Shown piece after piece: positions 9,172 through 16,980 of a DNA stretch of 64,000 bases. Under the pieces are notes generated by a model. That model saw only the letters and a program-made list of their open reading frames with translations. It was not told the origin of the DNA and did no database searches. The DNA lies in contig NZ_CP036525.1 of assembly GCF_007741535.1 (NCBI RefSeq), positions 5,394,001 through 5,458,000 of the forward strand. The letters run 5' to 3'. This DNA comes from Rubripirellula lacrimiformis. GTDB lineage: Bacteria; Planctomycetota; Planctomycetia; Pirellulales; Pirellulaceae. Position numbers and translations under genes: made by a program. How positions within the stretch are numbered: position 1 is the first letter of the stretch; the number at the start of each line of letters is the position of its first letter.

Positions 9172-9987
9172 CTAGGGCGTGTAGATCAGAACAGCCAGGT
9201 CGTCCGGTTTGCCCGGTTCGCCGTCGATGAATTCGAGCATCCGTTGGTTGGCCAGTTGAACCAGGGATGCAATTCGCTGCTGCGGCTTGCCACTTTTGGC
9301 TCGCTGGATCACTTCGCTGATATGCAGGTTGTCGAACAAACCGTCACTGCCGACGACGACCGTATCGCGCGGCGACAGCTTGGTGGCAGGACCGATCTCG
9401 ATGTGCATGCTGCGTGATCCGACCAGATTCGAAACCACGTGACGTTCGTCATGATGCATCGCATCATCTTCGTCCAACAGCCCCGATTCGATGGCGTAGC
9501 CGACCGGTGAATGCGGCGTGGACTTCCAACGAATCGCGCCGCGTTGGCCAATCATCAGAGCCATTGAATCACCGACTTGGTAACCGCGAGCCACCCGGTC
9601 GCTGATCTCGACAACGGCTAACGTGGTCGCCGCTCCGATCCCCATGTCTAATATTTCGTGGTTCGCTCGTTCGATACCATCTAGAATTGCTGGCCGAAGG
9701 TCAGTGAACAATTCTGCGTCTTGGACGCCTTCGATGATGGATTCGACTGCGATGGCCGACGCCTTGTACCCCAGCGGCGATCCGCCGACGCCATCGGCGA
9801 CAACCATCACGATGCTGCCCGATGCCGTTTGGATGAAGGCCGCCGAATCATCATTGGGCTCGATCTTTCCCGGGCAACGTCGACAAAACACTGCAAGATG
9901 ACCGCTGGACACGCCAATGACCTCCGCCGCATCCATATCGGATTCGACAAACAGGCGACGGAGCGGCTGGGCGGTCGTAGTCAACAT
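9172..9987 (-). CDS. PP2C-family Ser/Thr protein phosphatase
   Basis: 271 residues from ATG 9987; the frame runs open further upstream but would overlap the kinase gene. The PP2C (PPM) metal motifs are visible: VVADGVGGSPLG with the metal-binding Asp, GAATTLAVVEI, YQVGDSMALMI, a VSNLVGSRSMHIEIGPA strand, and VVGSDGLFDNL with the second metal Asp. A cysteine pair (CRRCPGK) near residue 40 is unusual. It probably removes phosphates placed by the kinase encoded 58 bp upstream. Bacterial kinase/PP2C gene pairs are common. It is the last gene of the AAA/TPR/kinase/phosphatase block. Confidence 0.9.
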   Translation of the reverse strand: MLTTTAQPLRRLFVESDMDAAEVIGVSSGHLAVFCRRCPGKIEPNDDSAAFIQTASGSIVMVVADGVGGSPLGYKASAIAVESIIEGVQDAELFTDLRPAILDGIERANHEILDMGIGAATTLAVVEISDRVARGYQVGDSMALMIGQRGAIRWKSTPHSPVGYAIESGLLDEDDAMHHDERHVVSNLVGSRSMHIEIGPATKLSPRDTVVVGSDGLFDNLHISEVIQRAKSGKPQQRIASLVQLANQRMLEFIDGEPGKPDDLAVLIYTP

Positions 9988-10045
9988 GGTCGGGATTTCA
10001 AAGGAACGGAAAAGATCGGTCTGTTCTATTCTACCCCTCGGGCGA

Positions 10046-10909
10046 CTAGCGTTTCGCAAATCGAGTTGCCTTCAAACGCACTTTTTCCCAATCTGCCAGC
10101 AGTGCATTCGCGTCGCGATGCCTGTGACGAGGGTTGATTTGAAGGGTTTTCCGGAGAATAGCGATTAGGTCGGGATGTGCACGACGACGCAAGTTGGCCC
10201 CCCCCGCCATCGGCCAGTCGAACGGATACTCGGGCCATTTCCCCGACATGGTGCGGTAGGCGATCAATCCGATGGAAAAAACGTCGGATCGTGCCGACGG
10301 CTTTCCCATCGCCTGTTCGGGGGCCATGTAGCCGACCGTCCCGGTCCCGTTGCTGCTGATGGTACGCTGGACCGCCTTGGCGATCCCAAAATCAGCCAAC
10401 CGCACGACATTGCCATCAAACAGCAAAACGTTCTCGGGCTTGATATCACAGTGGATCACCCCGTTGCTATGCGCGTGCGCGACGCCCATCAATAATTGGT
10501 GAATCAAGTCAAACGCGGTCAGGAACGCCATCCGTTTGGCAAGTCGGTCATCCAATGTCCGTTCGGCCAGCGGCGACACGATCAAGAACTGGCCATCAAC
10601 GAACGCCGCATCCCGAATGGGCAGGATGTTGGGATGATCCAAACGCATCGTCAGCCGGGCTTCGCGACGAAATTCGTCCAGCAATTCCTGAGACACGGAT
10701 TCCACCGAAGGGATCTTCAGCGCAACCTTGATCCCCAACAGAGTATCGGTTGCGGCATAGACCGTCGCAAAACCGCCCGTTCCCACTCGGCGGTCCAATC
10801 GGTATTTACCAATGCGGGATCCGACACGGACTTTCGCCGTCGATTGGACATCCGGGATCTTGAACGAAGGCTTGGTCAACGCGTTGGACTCGGCGTGGAA
10901 AGATAACAA
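10046..10909 (-). CDS. Hanks-type Ser/Thr protein kinase (soluble, compact)
   Basis: 287 residues if it starts at the TTG at 10909; no ATG exists before the kinase domain, so the exact start is uncertain. The kinase domain is at about residues 34-270: glycine loop VGTGGFATVY, VALK lysine at 65, catalytic loop HCDIKPEN at 153-160, DFG at 173-175 and GTVGYMAPEQA activation segment. The usual HRD arginine is Cys in HCD, which in other kinases often marks one not controlled by activation-loop phosphorylation. No membrane helix or sensor domain follows, so it is cytosolic. It is paired with the PP2C gene 58 bp downstream and with the TPR and AAA genes upstream on the same strand. Confidence 0.9.
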   Translation of the reverse strand: MLSFHAESNALTKPSFKIPDVQSTAKVRVGSRIGKYRLDRRVGTGGFATVYAATDTLLGIKVALKIPSVESVSQELLDEFRREARLTMRLDHPNILPIRDAAFVDGQFLIVSPLAERTLDDRLAKRMAFLTAFDLIHQLLMGVAHAHSNGVIHCDIKPENVLLFDGNVVRLADFGIAKAVQRTISSNGTGTVGYMAPEQAMGKPSARSDVFSIGLIAYRTMSGKWPEYPFDWPMAGGANLRRRAHPDLIAILRKTLQINPRHRHRDANALLADWEKVRLKATRFAKR

Positions 10910-10991
10910 CAGACATCTTCGTCTTAAACAAAGAATTGTCTACGACGCAAAGTAAAAACAAATCCACATCGATGGACCGTTGCCAATCCCC

Positions 10992-11023
10992 TAGCGTCAG
11001 GCACGATTAGCGTCAGGCACGAT
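10992..11023 (+). repeat. 16-bp tandem duplication at a gene end
   Basis: TAGCGTCAGGCACGAT occurs twice head to tail (10992-11007 and 11008-11023). The second copy touches the stop codon of the minus-strand TPR membrane-protein gene. It is a simple local duplication; no function is apparent. Confidence 0.8.
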
Positions 11024-12291
11024 TAGCGACGGACCGGTTGGGCGGCGACGAATTGGCTGCCGATCTGAATCGCTAACAAACTGTACCCGTATGCCTGGAA
11101 GGATCCAAACAACGGATCAAAGGATGGTGCTAGCACCGACTGAACGACACCATAGATGGGTACACACGCGACCAACACGCCCGCGCCACCCACCAACAAC
11201 CTGCGCTGGCCGGTAGGCATCGAAAATGCCGCGGCCACCATGATCGCCACACCGATCCAGTAGGCACCGGCCAACACCCCCAACATAAAGCTGTCCATCC
11301 ACCACCCCCACGCAAGCCCGAACACGGCCAACGCCAAAGCCGGCGCCATCAGATTCGACGCCCATCGCTCGGTCCGGCTCAACAGATGTTGACCAAAGGG
11401 ATGAAACCTTAGCACCGTGTTGAACAAGGGATTGGCGATCCAAGTCAGCACCACGAACAAAACATAGACGACCAACAACGGAAAAATCAGCGGTGCCAGG
11501 ATCGGCACCCGGCCAGCCACGCTGCTTAGCACCTGCATCAGCACCCAAGCACCGAAGATCAAGCCAAACGCGGCTCGCGAATTCAACCGGCTCATCGCGA
11601 CATAAAATCGATGGATCAGCCGAAACACGAAACTGCGATTGTTCATCGCCCGAATCAGCCCCTGGCGTGCCATTTCATCGTGCGGGTCCAACCGCAGTGC
11701 TTCGCGAAACGCGACCTGAGCTTCCTGGTGGCGCCCATTGTTCAACAAGGTCCAACCGTGGGCGGCATGAGACATCGCGTTGTCGGGGTCACGCGCCAGG
11801 TTGGCACGCGACGATGCGATCGCTTCTTCGCCTCGCCCAAGACGCTCTAACATGATCGAACGCAGGTTGCCACATTCGGTATGTTCCGGATCAACCGCCA
11901 ACCCTTGCTCGGCGGCAGCCAAGGCTTCGGCATAGTTGCTGCGGCCCAAATGGGCACGGGACAGTGTGGCATGGGCATCGGGATCGTAGGGATCCAGCCG
12001 CAACGATTCGATGACGGACGCCTCTGCCTCGGCATATCGATTCCGAGCCAGGTAACACAGCGCCAGCGCATAATGCGTGATGGCCATATCAGGTTCGACC
12101 CCGATCGCAGTCTTGGCCTCGCGCATCGCTTCATCCCAGCGACTTTCGTCGGAGATCAGCACCATCGCCAGAAAGGCATGCGCCAATCCATCGCGTGGTT
12201 CTTCGGCCAACATTTGCCGCAGGTCACGTTCCGCCAAGTCCAAACGACCGGTCCCGGCCAACATCTGGATACGTTGAAATCGATCGCTCAT
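11023..12291 (-). CDS. TPR-repeat membrane protein
   Basis: 422 residues from ATG 12291. Residues 1-215 hold about six tetratricopeptide repeats, recognisable from A-x-x-Y/F-x-x-A-L spacing and LDP/VEP/RDP turns (for example EPRDGLAHAFLAM, DPYDPDAHATLSRAH, DPHDEMARQGL). Residues about 240-415 contain roughly five or six hydrophobic helices (AAFGLIFGAWVLMQVL, FPLLVVYVLFVVLTWI, LALAVFGLAWGWWMDSF and others), so the TPR part probably faces the cytoplasm. Its start codon overlaps the stop of the AAA ATPase gene (ATGA at 12288-12291), implying translational coupling and a joint role. TPRs suggest a scaffold; no enzymatic motif is seen. Confidence 0.85.
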   Translation of the reverse strand: MSDRFQRIQMLAGTGRLDLAERDLRQMLAEEPRDGLAHAFLAMVLISDESRWDEAMREAKTAIGVEPDMAITHYALALCYLARNRYAEAEASVIESLRLDPYDPDAHATLSRAHLGRSNYAEALAAAEQGLAVDPEHTECGNLRSIMLERLGRGEEAIASSRANLARDPDNAMSHAAHGWTLLNNGRHQEAQVAFREALRLDPHDEMARQGLIRAMNNRSFVFRLIHRFYVAMSRLNSRAAFGLIFGAWVLMQVLSSVAGRVPILAPLIFPLLVVYVLFVVLTWIANPLFNTVLRFHPFGQHLLSRTERWASNLMAPALALAVFGLAWGWWMDSFMLGVLAGAYWIGVAIMVAAAFSMPTGQRRLLVGGAGVLVACVPIYGVVQSVLAPSFDPLFGSFQAYGYSLLAIQIGSQFVAAQPVRR

Positions 12292-13682
12292 CGTTTGATC
12301 TTCAGATAATCCAAGATGTCGTCATAGAGCCCGCCTTCGTTGGCATACAGGGCGTGGTTGCGAGCCGTCGAGAACCACTCACGCGTCGATGGCCGAACAT
12401 CCTTGGCGGATGCCAATAGATCCTTGGTCGTGATCGGCTTGGGCAAACCGGTTTTGACGGCTTCGTGCAACTTCGCCTCCACCGCACGATCGACCACTGC
12501 CTTGATGTCGGCTCCGGAGTAGTCCGTCGTTTTGGAAGCCAACTTGACCACGTCGACACTATCGGTGGGCTTTCCGGCCAGTTGCAATTGGAAGATCTCG
12601 GCTCGCGCCGCCGCGTCCGGCGGTGGCACAAAGATGATGCGGTCAAATCGGCCTGGGCGACGAAACGCAGAATCCAAATGCCAGGGTGTATTGGTGGCCG
12701 CCAAACATAACAAGCCGTCGTTGTTCGATTCGACGCCGTCCAGTTCCGACAGAAATTGGTTGATCAACTGCCGACCGCCACTGCGTTTCATATCGCTGCG
12801 ACTGGCCCCCAATGCGTCGACTTCGTCAAAGAACAACACGCATGGTTTGCTGCGCCGGGCCTGATCAAACAAAGCGTGCAGGTTCTTTTCGCTGTTGCCG
12901 ATCCACATGTCCAACACATCGTTGATGCCGATGGACATGAATTCGGCTTTGACCTCGCCTGCGGTCGCACGGGCCAAATGGGTCTTCCCGCATCCGGGAG
13001 GTCCGTACAACAGAATGCCACCGCCGACCTTCTTGCCATAGGCAGCAAACATTTCGGCATGTTCGATCGGATAGATGATTTTGACACGAATGTCCTCTTT
13101 GACCGATTCCATTCCGCCGACCGATTCGAACCCCTCGGTGGGCCGTTCGGTCTTGAACTCGATCTCCTCGTCATCCAGGTCACCGTCCTGCCAAGCCGCG
13201 GCGTCGGGTTCTAGATCGTCCTCTTGTTCACGAAAATCCGTGATCCCTAGCAGACTCTCTAGTTCAGCATCTGCCACGTCTTCATCGCGATCGACTGCGT
13301 CACGGTAAGTCGAAACGGCGCTACGGATGTCGCCGCCACGCTGCAGCAGCCGGGCGTGCATGACCATCGCCCGTGCGTCTGCCTTTTTGCCGGTCGCCAA
13401 CGTTTCAACGATCGCCAAGGCGTGCGAATCCTTTCGTTGGCGGCAATAGATGTCTGCCAAGGTCAGCTGCAAAGCCACGTTGCCGGGGTGCAACGCCAGC
13501 GATGCGCGGACGTTTGCCTCCGCTTCCTCGTACCGCACCAGTTCGACCAACAGTCGGGTCAACTGATTCGACAATTCGATGTTATCAGGCGCAAACGCAA
13601 CAGCGTTTTGGAGAGCGGCGATGGCAGCTTGATTGGCGTCTGTCACGACAAATCCGGCAGAGAAAGATGGAAGGAAAATCAA
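12288..13682 (-). CDS. AAA+ ATPase with N-terminal TPRs (VPS4/CDC48-like core)
   Basis: 464 residues from TTG 13682; a GTG at 13646 is an equally likely start. Residues 14-135 are TPR-like (AIAALQNAVAFAPDN, ANVRASLALHPGN, AVSTYRDAVDRD), then an acidic linker, then one AAA domain from about 180. Walker A is GPPGCGKT (227-234), pore loop has Trp260 in DVLDMWIGNSEKN, Walker B is FFDEVD (284-289), and arginine fingers lie in FRRPGRFD (340-347). The DxWxGxSE pore loop is typical of classical AAA proteins (CDC48, katanin, VPS4), which thread or remodel proteins. A C-terminal helical tail follows. It overlaps the TPR membrane-protein gene and heads the kinase/phosphatase block, so substrates may be regulated by phosphorylation (inference). 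Confidence 0.9.
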   Translation of the reverse strand: MIFLPSFSAGFVVTDANQAAIAALQNAVAFAPDNIELSNQLTRLLVELVRYEEAEANVRASLALHPGNVALQLTLADIYCRQRKDSHALAIVETLATGKKADARAMVMHARLLQRGGDIRSAVSTYRDAVDRDEDVADAELESLLGITDFREQEDDLEPDAAAWQDGDLDDEEIEFKTERPTEGFESVGGMESVKEDIRVKIIYPIEHAEMFAAYGKKVGGGILLYGPPGCGKTHLARATAGEVKAEFMSIGINDVLDMWIGNSEKNLHALFDQARRSKPCVLFFDEVDALGASRSDMKRSGGRQLINQFLSELDGVESNNDGLLCLAATNTPWHLDSAFRRPGRFDRIIFVPPPDAAARAEIFQLQLAGKPTDSVDVVKLASKTTDYSGADIKAVVDRAVEAKLHEAVKTGLPKPITTKDLLASAKDVRPSTREWFSTARNHALYANEGGLYDDILDYLKIKR

Positions 13683-13760
13683 ATCGGCTTCGAGGTGCTT
13701 GGACCAGTCACCCCGCCGGGGCGGCCAAACCGCCCGGCAACATTCGCGAACGGATGCTGA

Positions 13761-14055
13761 CTATTGGCGATCCGTGGAGTTCAAATCAGGCGATTCGGCG
13801 TCCAGCGATGTTGCGTCGGATGCGGCTGGTGCGTTGGATGCGTCTGGTGCGTTGGATGCCGGAGGGTTCCGATGTTGCGGATTCACTTTGCGGCAGGTCG
13901 TCCTGGGTCGATTCCTGCTGGGTCGATGGTACCTCCAACCCGTGAATCGCGCGGATCCCGACCATCGTCCCCAAAGCACCGATTACGAACAACAAGATTG
14001 GAATCAACCAGCCACCGCGTGAACTTTCAAAACGAGCGAAAGGATCGTTGGACAT
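13761..14055 (-). pseudogene. Small single-pass membrane protein, probable frameshift near 13860
   Basis: From ATG 14055 the frame reads a short cytoplasmic start, a transmembrane helix (GGWLIPILLFVIGALG, residues about 14-30) and a polar acidic stretch ending near SESATSEPSG. The open frame then changes character to Arg/Ile-rich sequence and stops at 13786. In the next frame the same DNA encodes an Ala/Ser/Asp/Pro/Asn-rich tail (ASNAPDASNAPAASDAT) that stops at 13761 and continues the earlier composition. One extra base in the GGC at about 13866 would explain this. It could be a sequencing error, a recent mutation or slippage in the small repeat there. No family recognised. Confidence 0.5.
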
Positions 14056-14322
14056 GAACGGGGCACCAACAGCGGTATCGTGAAAACAGCGGAATTGCGA
14101 CAGCGGGCCAGGAAGGCGAAGCGTGGTAGCCGCCTCGGCCGCGACCGCATCATGGTAAGCGATCACGATCATCCAGGTTAGCAGAGTCAGCGAGGGGACG
14201 GTTCCCTCCCCTGACATCTTTTTCTAGGCGCCCAGGGAACGGGAGTGTGTAAGAGTTGAAACAGACTCGTCTCGTCATTCTTCGGACCTTTTTGATTCCG
14301 CACCTGCCTGAGTTCCTGCCTT

Positions 14323-14610
14323 ATGTTTTCCCGCCTGATCGCCGTCGCCACCTTGGCATCCCTGATGGTTTCGTTCGCCGAAGCCCGAAATCCCTATAAC
14401 CGCTATCGAACCAGCATGAGCCGGGCGTCGCGAGCGACGCCGCAGCGGATGGCGACGCCACCAGCAGTGGCGGCCCAGCGTTCCAACGCATTGTCAACCA
14501 CCGCGACGTCCATCCTGCAATCGCCTGCCCGCATGAACGAAGTCTATGGCCCCAGCATCTTGGTGCGTGATACGGCAGCCGATGCCGACGAAGCCGGAAC
14601 CGTCCAATAG
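14323..14610 (+). CDS. Small secreted protein of unknown function
   Basis: 95 residues from ATG 14323. The first 21 residues form a Sec signal peptide (basic MFSRL start, hydrophobic core, cleavage after SFAEA). The mature part is short, rich in Ser, Ala, Arg and Pro, with no cysteine and no domain I recognise. It lies 132 bp before another secreted protein on the same strand. Support is the signal peptide and its open frame; function unknown. Confidence 0.55.
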   Translation: MFSRLIAVATLASLMVSFAEARNPYNRYRTSMSRASRATPQRMATPPAVAAQRSNALSTTATSILQSPARMNEVYGPSILVRDTAADADEAGTVQ

Positions 14611-14742
14611 GTTGCCGTGACCGGCCAGGTCGACCCAATTAGAAAATTCGAAGTGATTTTCCTAGCCGCGCAGCTGCCATGTGGCATCTTTCAGGTGGAC
14701 ACATTTTGCACGTCGCCACCATTCACTTCGATCGGCTTTCCC

Positions 14743-15720
14743 ATGATCCGACGCATCTCTTTGGCCGCACTACTGGCTACCGTTACGTTCTCTGATTCCG
14801 TAACGATCCCGACCGCGTTTGCGCAGGATCACCTGCACCGCCGACGCGGTGCGGTTTTAGGTGGTTTGGCCGGCGCAGCCCTGGGCGTGGCGATCGGTGA
14901 CAAAGGGAACAACGAAACCGCCGGCGCTCTGATCGGCGGAGCCGTCGGTGCAATCGCCGGTGGCGCCATCGGCGACGCCCAGGATCAACGGATTCAGCAC
15001 GATCGCCAATACCATTCGGGATACCCTTTGCAAGCGCCCGCCTACGGTGGTGCTCATCAACGGCAACCGTCTTACAACGCGCCCTATCCTCACGCGCCCC
15101 ACTACAACGCTCCCCATTCGGGCCACCCGGCGCCGTACCGTTCACACCACCCCTACACGTCCCATCAACCAAGCTACTACGACGCACACTATTTCGCGCC
15201 GTCGCCGTACACCGAAGAAGTCGTTGTAGGTTCGCAGGCCAATCCCTATTCGGTCACGATAACGGCCCCCTATCGCCAAAGCGTGCCTGCAGGCGCCCAA
15301 TCGCAGCAACCGCTGTCAAACCGGGACGTCATTGCTTTGGTCAACAGCGGGCTCAGCGACGCGATGGTTGTCCGCCAAATCAACGCCCGCGGCATCACTC
15401 GATCGCTGGCGGTGTCCGAGATCATCGAACTTCATCAGCAGGGCGTCAGCGAAACCGTGATCGATGCAATGCAAGGCGTCATCGCAGAAGCCCCTGCACC
15501 ATTCACTTCACCGGCCCCCGCACCGCTACCCGAACCGCTACCCGCACCGGCACAACGTTCCTATCGAACACCGACCGGATCACCCGATCTTTACGGCAAC
15601 AGCATCATTCAAAACGGACCGAATGCCCCCAGCGCGTCTGGCTTGGAAAAGTTCGACGAATCTTGGGACGACCAAGGTCCAACGCTGACTGCGCCCGCGT
15701 TCACCGGTCCTGGAAACTAA
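14743..15720 (+). CDS. Secreted glycine-zipper protein with Tyr/His/Pro-rich middle
   Basis: 325 residues from ATG 14743 (MIRRISLAALLA); the frame is open upstream but lacks a signal-like start. The signal peptide ends near AFAQ. A glycine-zipper segment follows (GAVLGGLAGAALGVAIGD and GALIGGAVGAIAGGAIGD), a membrane-associating motif of YMGG/Rick_17kDa-type outer-membrane lipoproteins. The middle is rich in His, Tyr and Pro. A helical segment near residues 205-255 (SNRDVIALVNSGLSDAMVV, VSEIIELHQQGVSETVID) is a repeated motif that planctomycetes often attach to such proteins. It is probably at the cell envelope; the exact role is unknown. Confidence 0.75.
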   Translation: MIRRISLAALLATVTFSDSVTIPTAFAQDHLHRRRGAVLGGLAGAALGVAIGDKGNNETAGALIGGAVGAIAGGAIGDAQDQRIQHDRQYHSGYPLQAPAYGGAHQRQPSYNAPYPHAPHYNAPHSGHPAPYRSHHPYTSHQPSYYDAHYFAPSPYTEEVVVGSQANPYSVTITAPYRQSVPAGAQSQQPLSNRDVIALVNSGLSDAMVVRQINARGITRSLAVSEIIELHQQGVSETVIDAMQGVIAEAPAPFTSPAPAPLPEPLPAPAQRSYRTPTGSPDLYGNSIIQNGPNAPSASGLEKFDESWDDQGPTLTAPAFTGPGN

Positions 15721-16225
15721 AAGTCGCTCGCAGCGATCCTTTGGCTATCCCCGCTGCACCGAGCAACCAATCCATTTCCATCCCACGGGCAGCGATCGAC
15801 CGGCCGGTTCGGCCTGAATCACTGGGCAAAACATTGCCAACGGCCCCGAAATCGCCTGCGGGATGGACCGCGATCGCGGCGGAAGCAGACATTCGACGGC
15901 TGCGATTGCGAGGGACGAAAACGTGGTTCGGACGTCTTTCGACTGCGGTGATGCGAGTTTTGGACAAATTCGGTCGCAAATCCGCATCGAAAAATGCCTG
16001 AAACCAGCAAAACCCTTCTAGATAGGGGGCAACAATCGCTACAAATTACCCAGACACCCCCCCGCTTGGACTGCTTTTAGGCGCTTTCTGCACACCACAA
16101 TGGTGAAAAGAAGGGATAAATTAGCTCCAAAATGGCCTAGACCCATTTTGCCTAGTTGCCGTATTCTCTTTGACCCTTAGAATCCGGCACTTCACAACCC
16201 TTTCTCAGCCCACTAGGAGGCGGAA
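15721..16225. other. Intergenic stretch before the Cys-rich gene
   Basis: No convincing gene. A plus-strand frame ending at 16001 overlaps the preceding gene, has no ATG except near its end and no ribosome binding site. The last 200 bases are visibly more AT-rich than the surroundings and probably hold the promoter of the Cys-rich gene at 16226, but I could not settle on -35/-10 boxes. Confidence 0.5.
16214..16222 (+). promoter_or_regulatory. Strong Shine-Dalgarno of the Cys-rich protein gene
   Basis: AGGAGGCGG ends four bases before the ATG at 16226. This is the best match to the anti-Shine-Dalgarno sequence in the window, where most genes have weak or no such site, and implies high translation. 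Confidence 0.8.
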
Positions 16226-16621
16226 ATGAAGTCGATTGTTTTGTTTGCGATGTTCGCTTTGGTCGGAACCATCTTGGCCCCAAACTCGGACGCCGGTTGC
16301 TTCGGCAAGTTGTTCAACCGTTGCAAAGCTGATGCATGTGCTCCTGCATGTGCACCAACCTGTGCTCCAGAGCCTGTTTGCTGCGAAGCACCTGCTCCTG
16401 TTTGTGCACCTGAACCAGTTTGCTGTGCAGCTCCTGCACCAGTTTGCTGCGAAGCTCCTGCTCCTGTTTGTGCACCAGTTTGCGCTCCAGCACCAGTTTG
16501 CTGCCCAGAACCAACCTGCTGCGAAGCACCTCGCAAGCGCTGTGGATTGTTCCACAAGCTCAAAGCTCGCCGTGCAGCCAAGAACTGCTGCGTACCTGCA
16601 AGCACTCCTTGCGGTTGCTAA
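16226..16621 (+). CDS. Secreted Cys/Pro-rich repeat protein
   Basis: 131 residues from ATG 16226, fixed by the strong ribosome binding site. Signal peptide at residues 1-23, then a mature region with 23 cysteines, mostly in repeats of the type APVCAPxPVCCEAPAP, closed by a basic segment (KRCGLFHKLKARRAAKNCC). Codon use differs from neighbours: Ala GCT/GCA, Pro CCT/CCA and Val GTT dominate instead of GCC/CCG, as is often seen in very highly expressed genes. Together with the strong start and the strong terminator at 16687-16727, this suggests an abundant structural or stress protein of the envelope. Planctomycete cell walls are known to be rich in Cys and Pro proteins. The exact role is not known. 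Confidence 0.85.
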   Translation: MKSIVLFAMFALVGTILAPNSDAGCFGKLFNRCKADACAPACAPTCAPEPVCCEAPAPVCAPEPVCCAAPAPVCCEAPAPVCAPVCAPAPVCCPEPTCCEAPRKRCGLFHKLKARRAAKNCCVPASTPCGC

Positions 16622-16686
16622 ATATTGGTCAACAGCCTGTCAGCCCATCGGGCGGATCGACTGTTCCAAGCCCAGAATCGATCAAA

Positions 16687-16727
16687 AGAGGCGATTTGCG
16701 CAGCGAGCGCATGTCGTCTCTTTTTTT
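16687..16727 (+). terminator. Rho-independent terminator of the Cys-rich gene
   Basis: Left arm 16687-16701 and right arm 16707-16721 pair over 15 positions with two G-T wobbles and one mismatch, loop AGCGA, followed by seven T (16721-16727). It lies 65 bp after the stop codon of the Cys-rich gene. This is the clearest intrinsic terminator in the window. Confidence 0.85.
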
Positions 16728-16802
16728 GCGCGCCCACCCCTGATTCAGCTCCCCAACCAACCCACGCAGTCGTTGCTCGGCCGCCGCCGCCCGCGTTCAC
16801 GC

Positions 16803-16851
16803 ACTCGAACTCGAACCCGAACCCGAACTCGAACTCGAACTCGAACTCGAA
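16803..16851 (+). repeat. Hexamer microsatellite ACTCGA x8 (two ACCCGA variants)
   Basis: Eight consecutive hexamers: ACTCGA twice, ACCCGA twice, ACTCGA four times. Read on the minus strand the unit is a rotation of AGTTCG, the unit of the 13-copy array at 38571-38648. It is intergenic, between the Cys-rich gene and the cytochrome gene. Confidence 0.9.
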
Positions 16852-16980
16852 GGTCCCCCGCCCCCTTCACACGATGTGGCGGAATGGAACGTTCATCGGC
16901 CATGGAATGGTTAACCGAATTCCCTATCGGATCTTCGGTTCCGATCAAATTCGACGCACCGCTAGCAAGCAGGAACAGGA

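Larger units (their letters stand above)
16622..16980. other. Intergenic stretch with terminator and hexamer repeat
   Basis: Holds the terminator of the Cys-rich gene and the hexamer microsatellite listed separately. The Glu/Arg/Ser-repeat reading frames across it are products of the microsatellite, not genes. Confidence 0.6.

Noticed and set aside
15663-16001. 112-codon plus-strand frame after the glycine-zipper gene
   Set aside because: It overlaps the preceding gene's end, has no ATG until near its end and no ribosome binding site.
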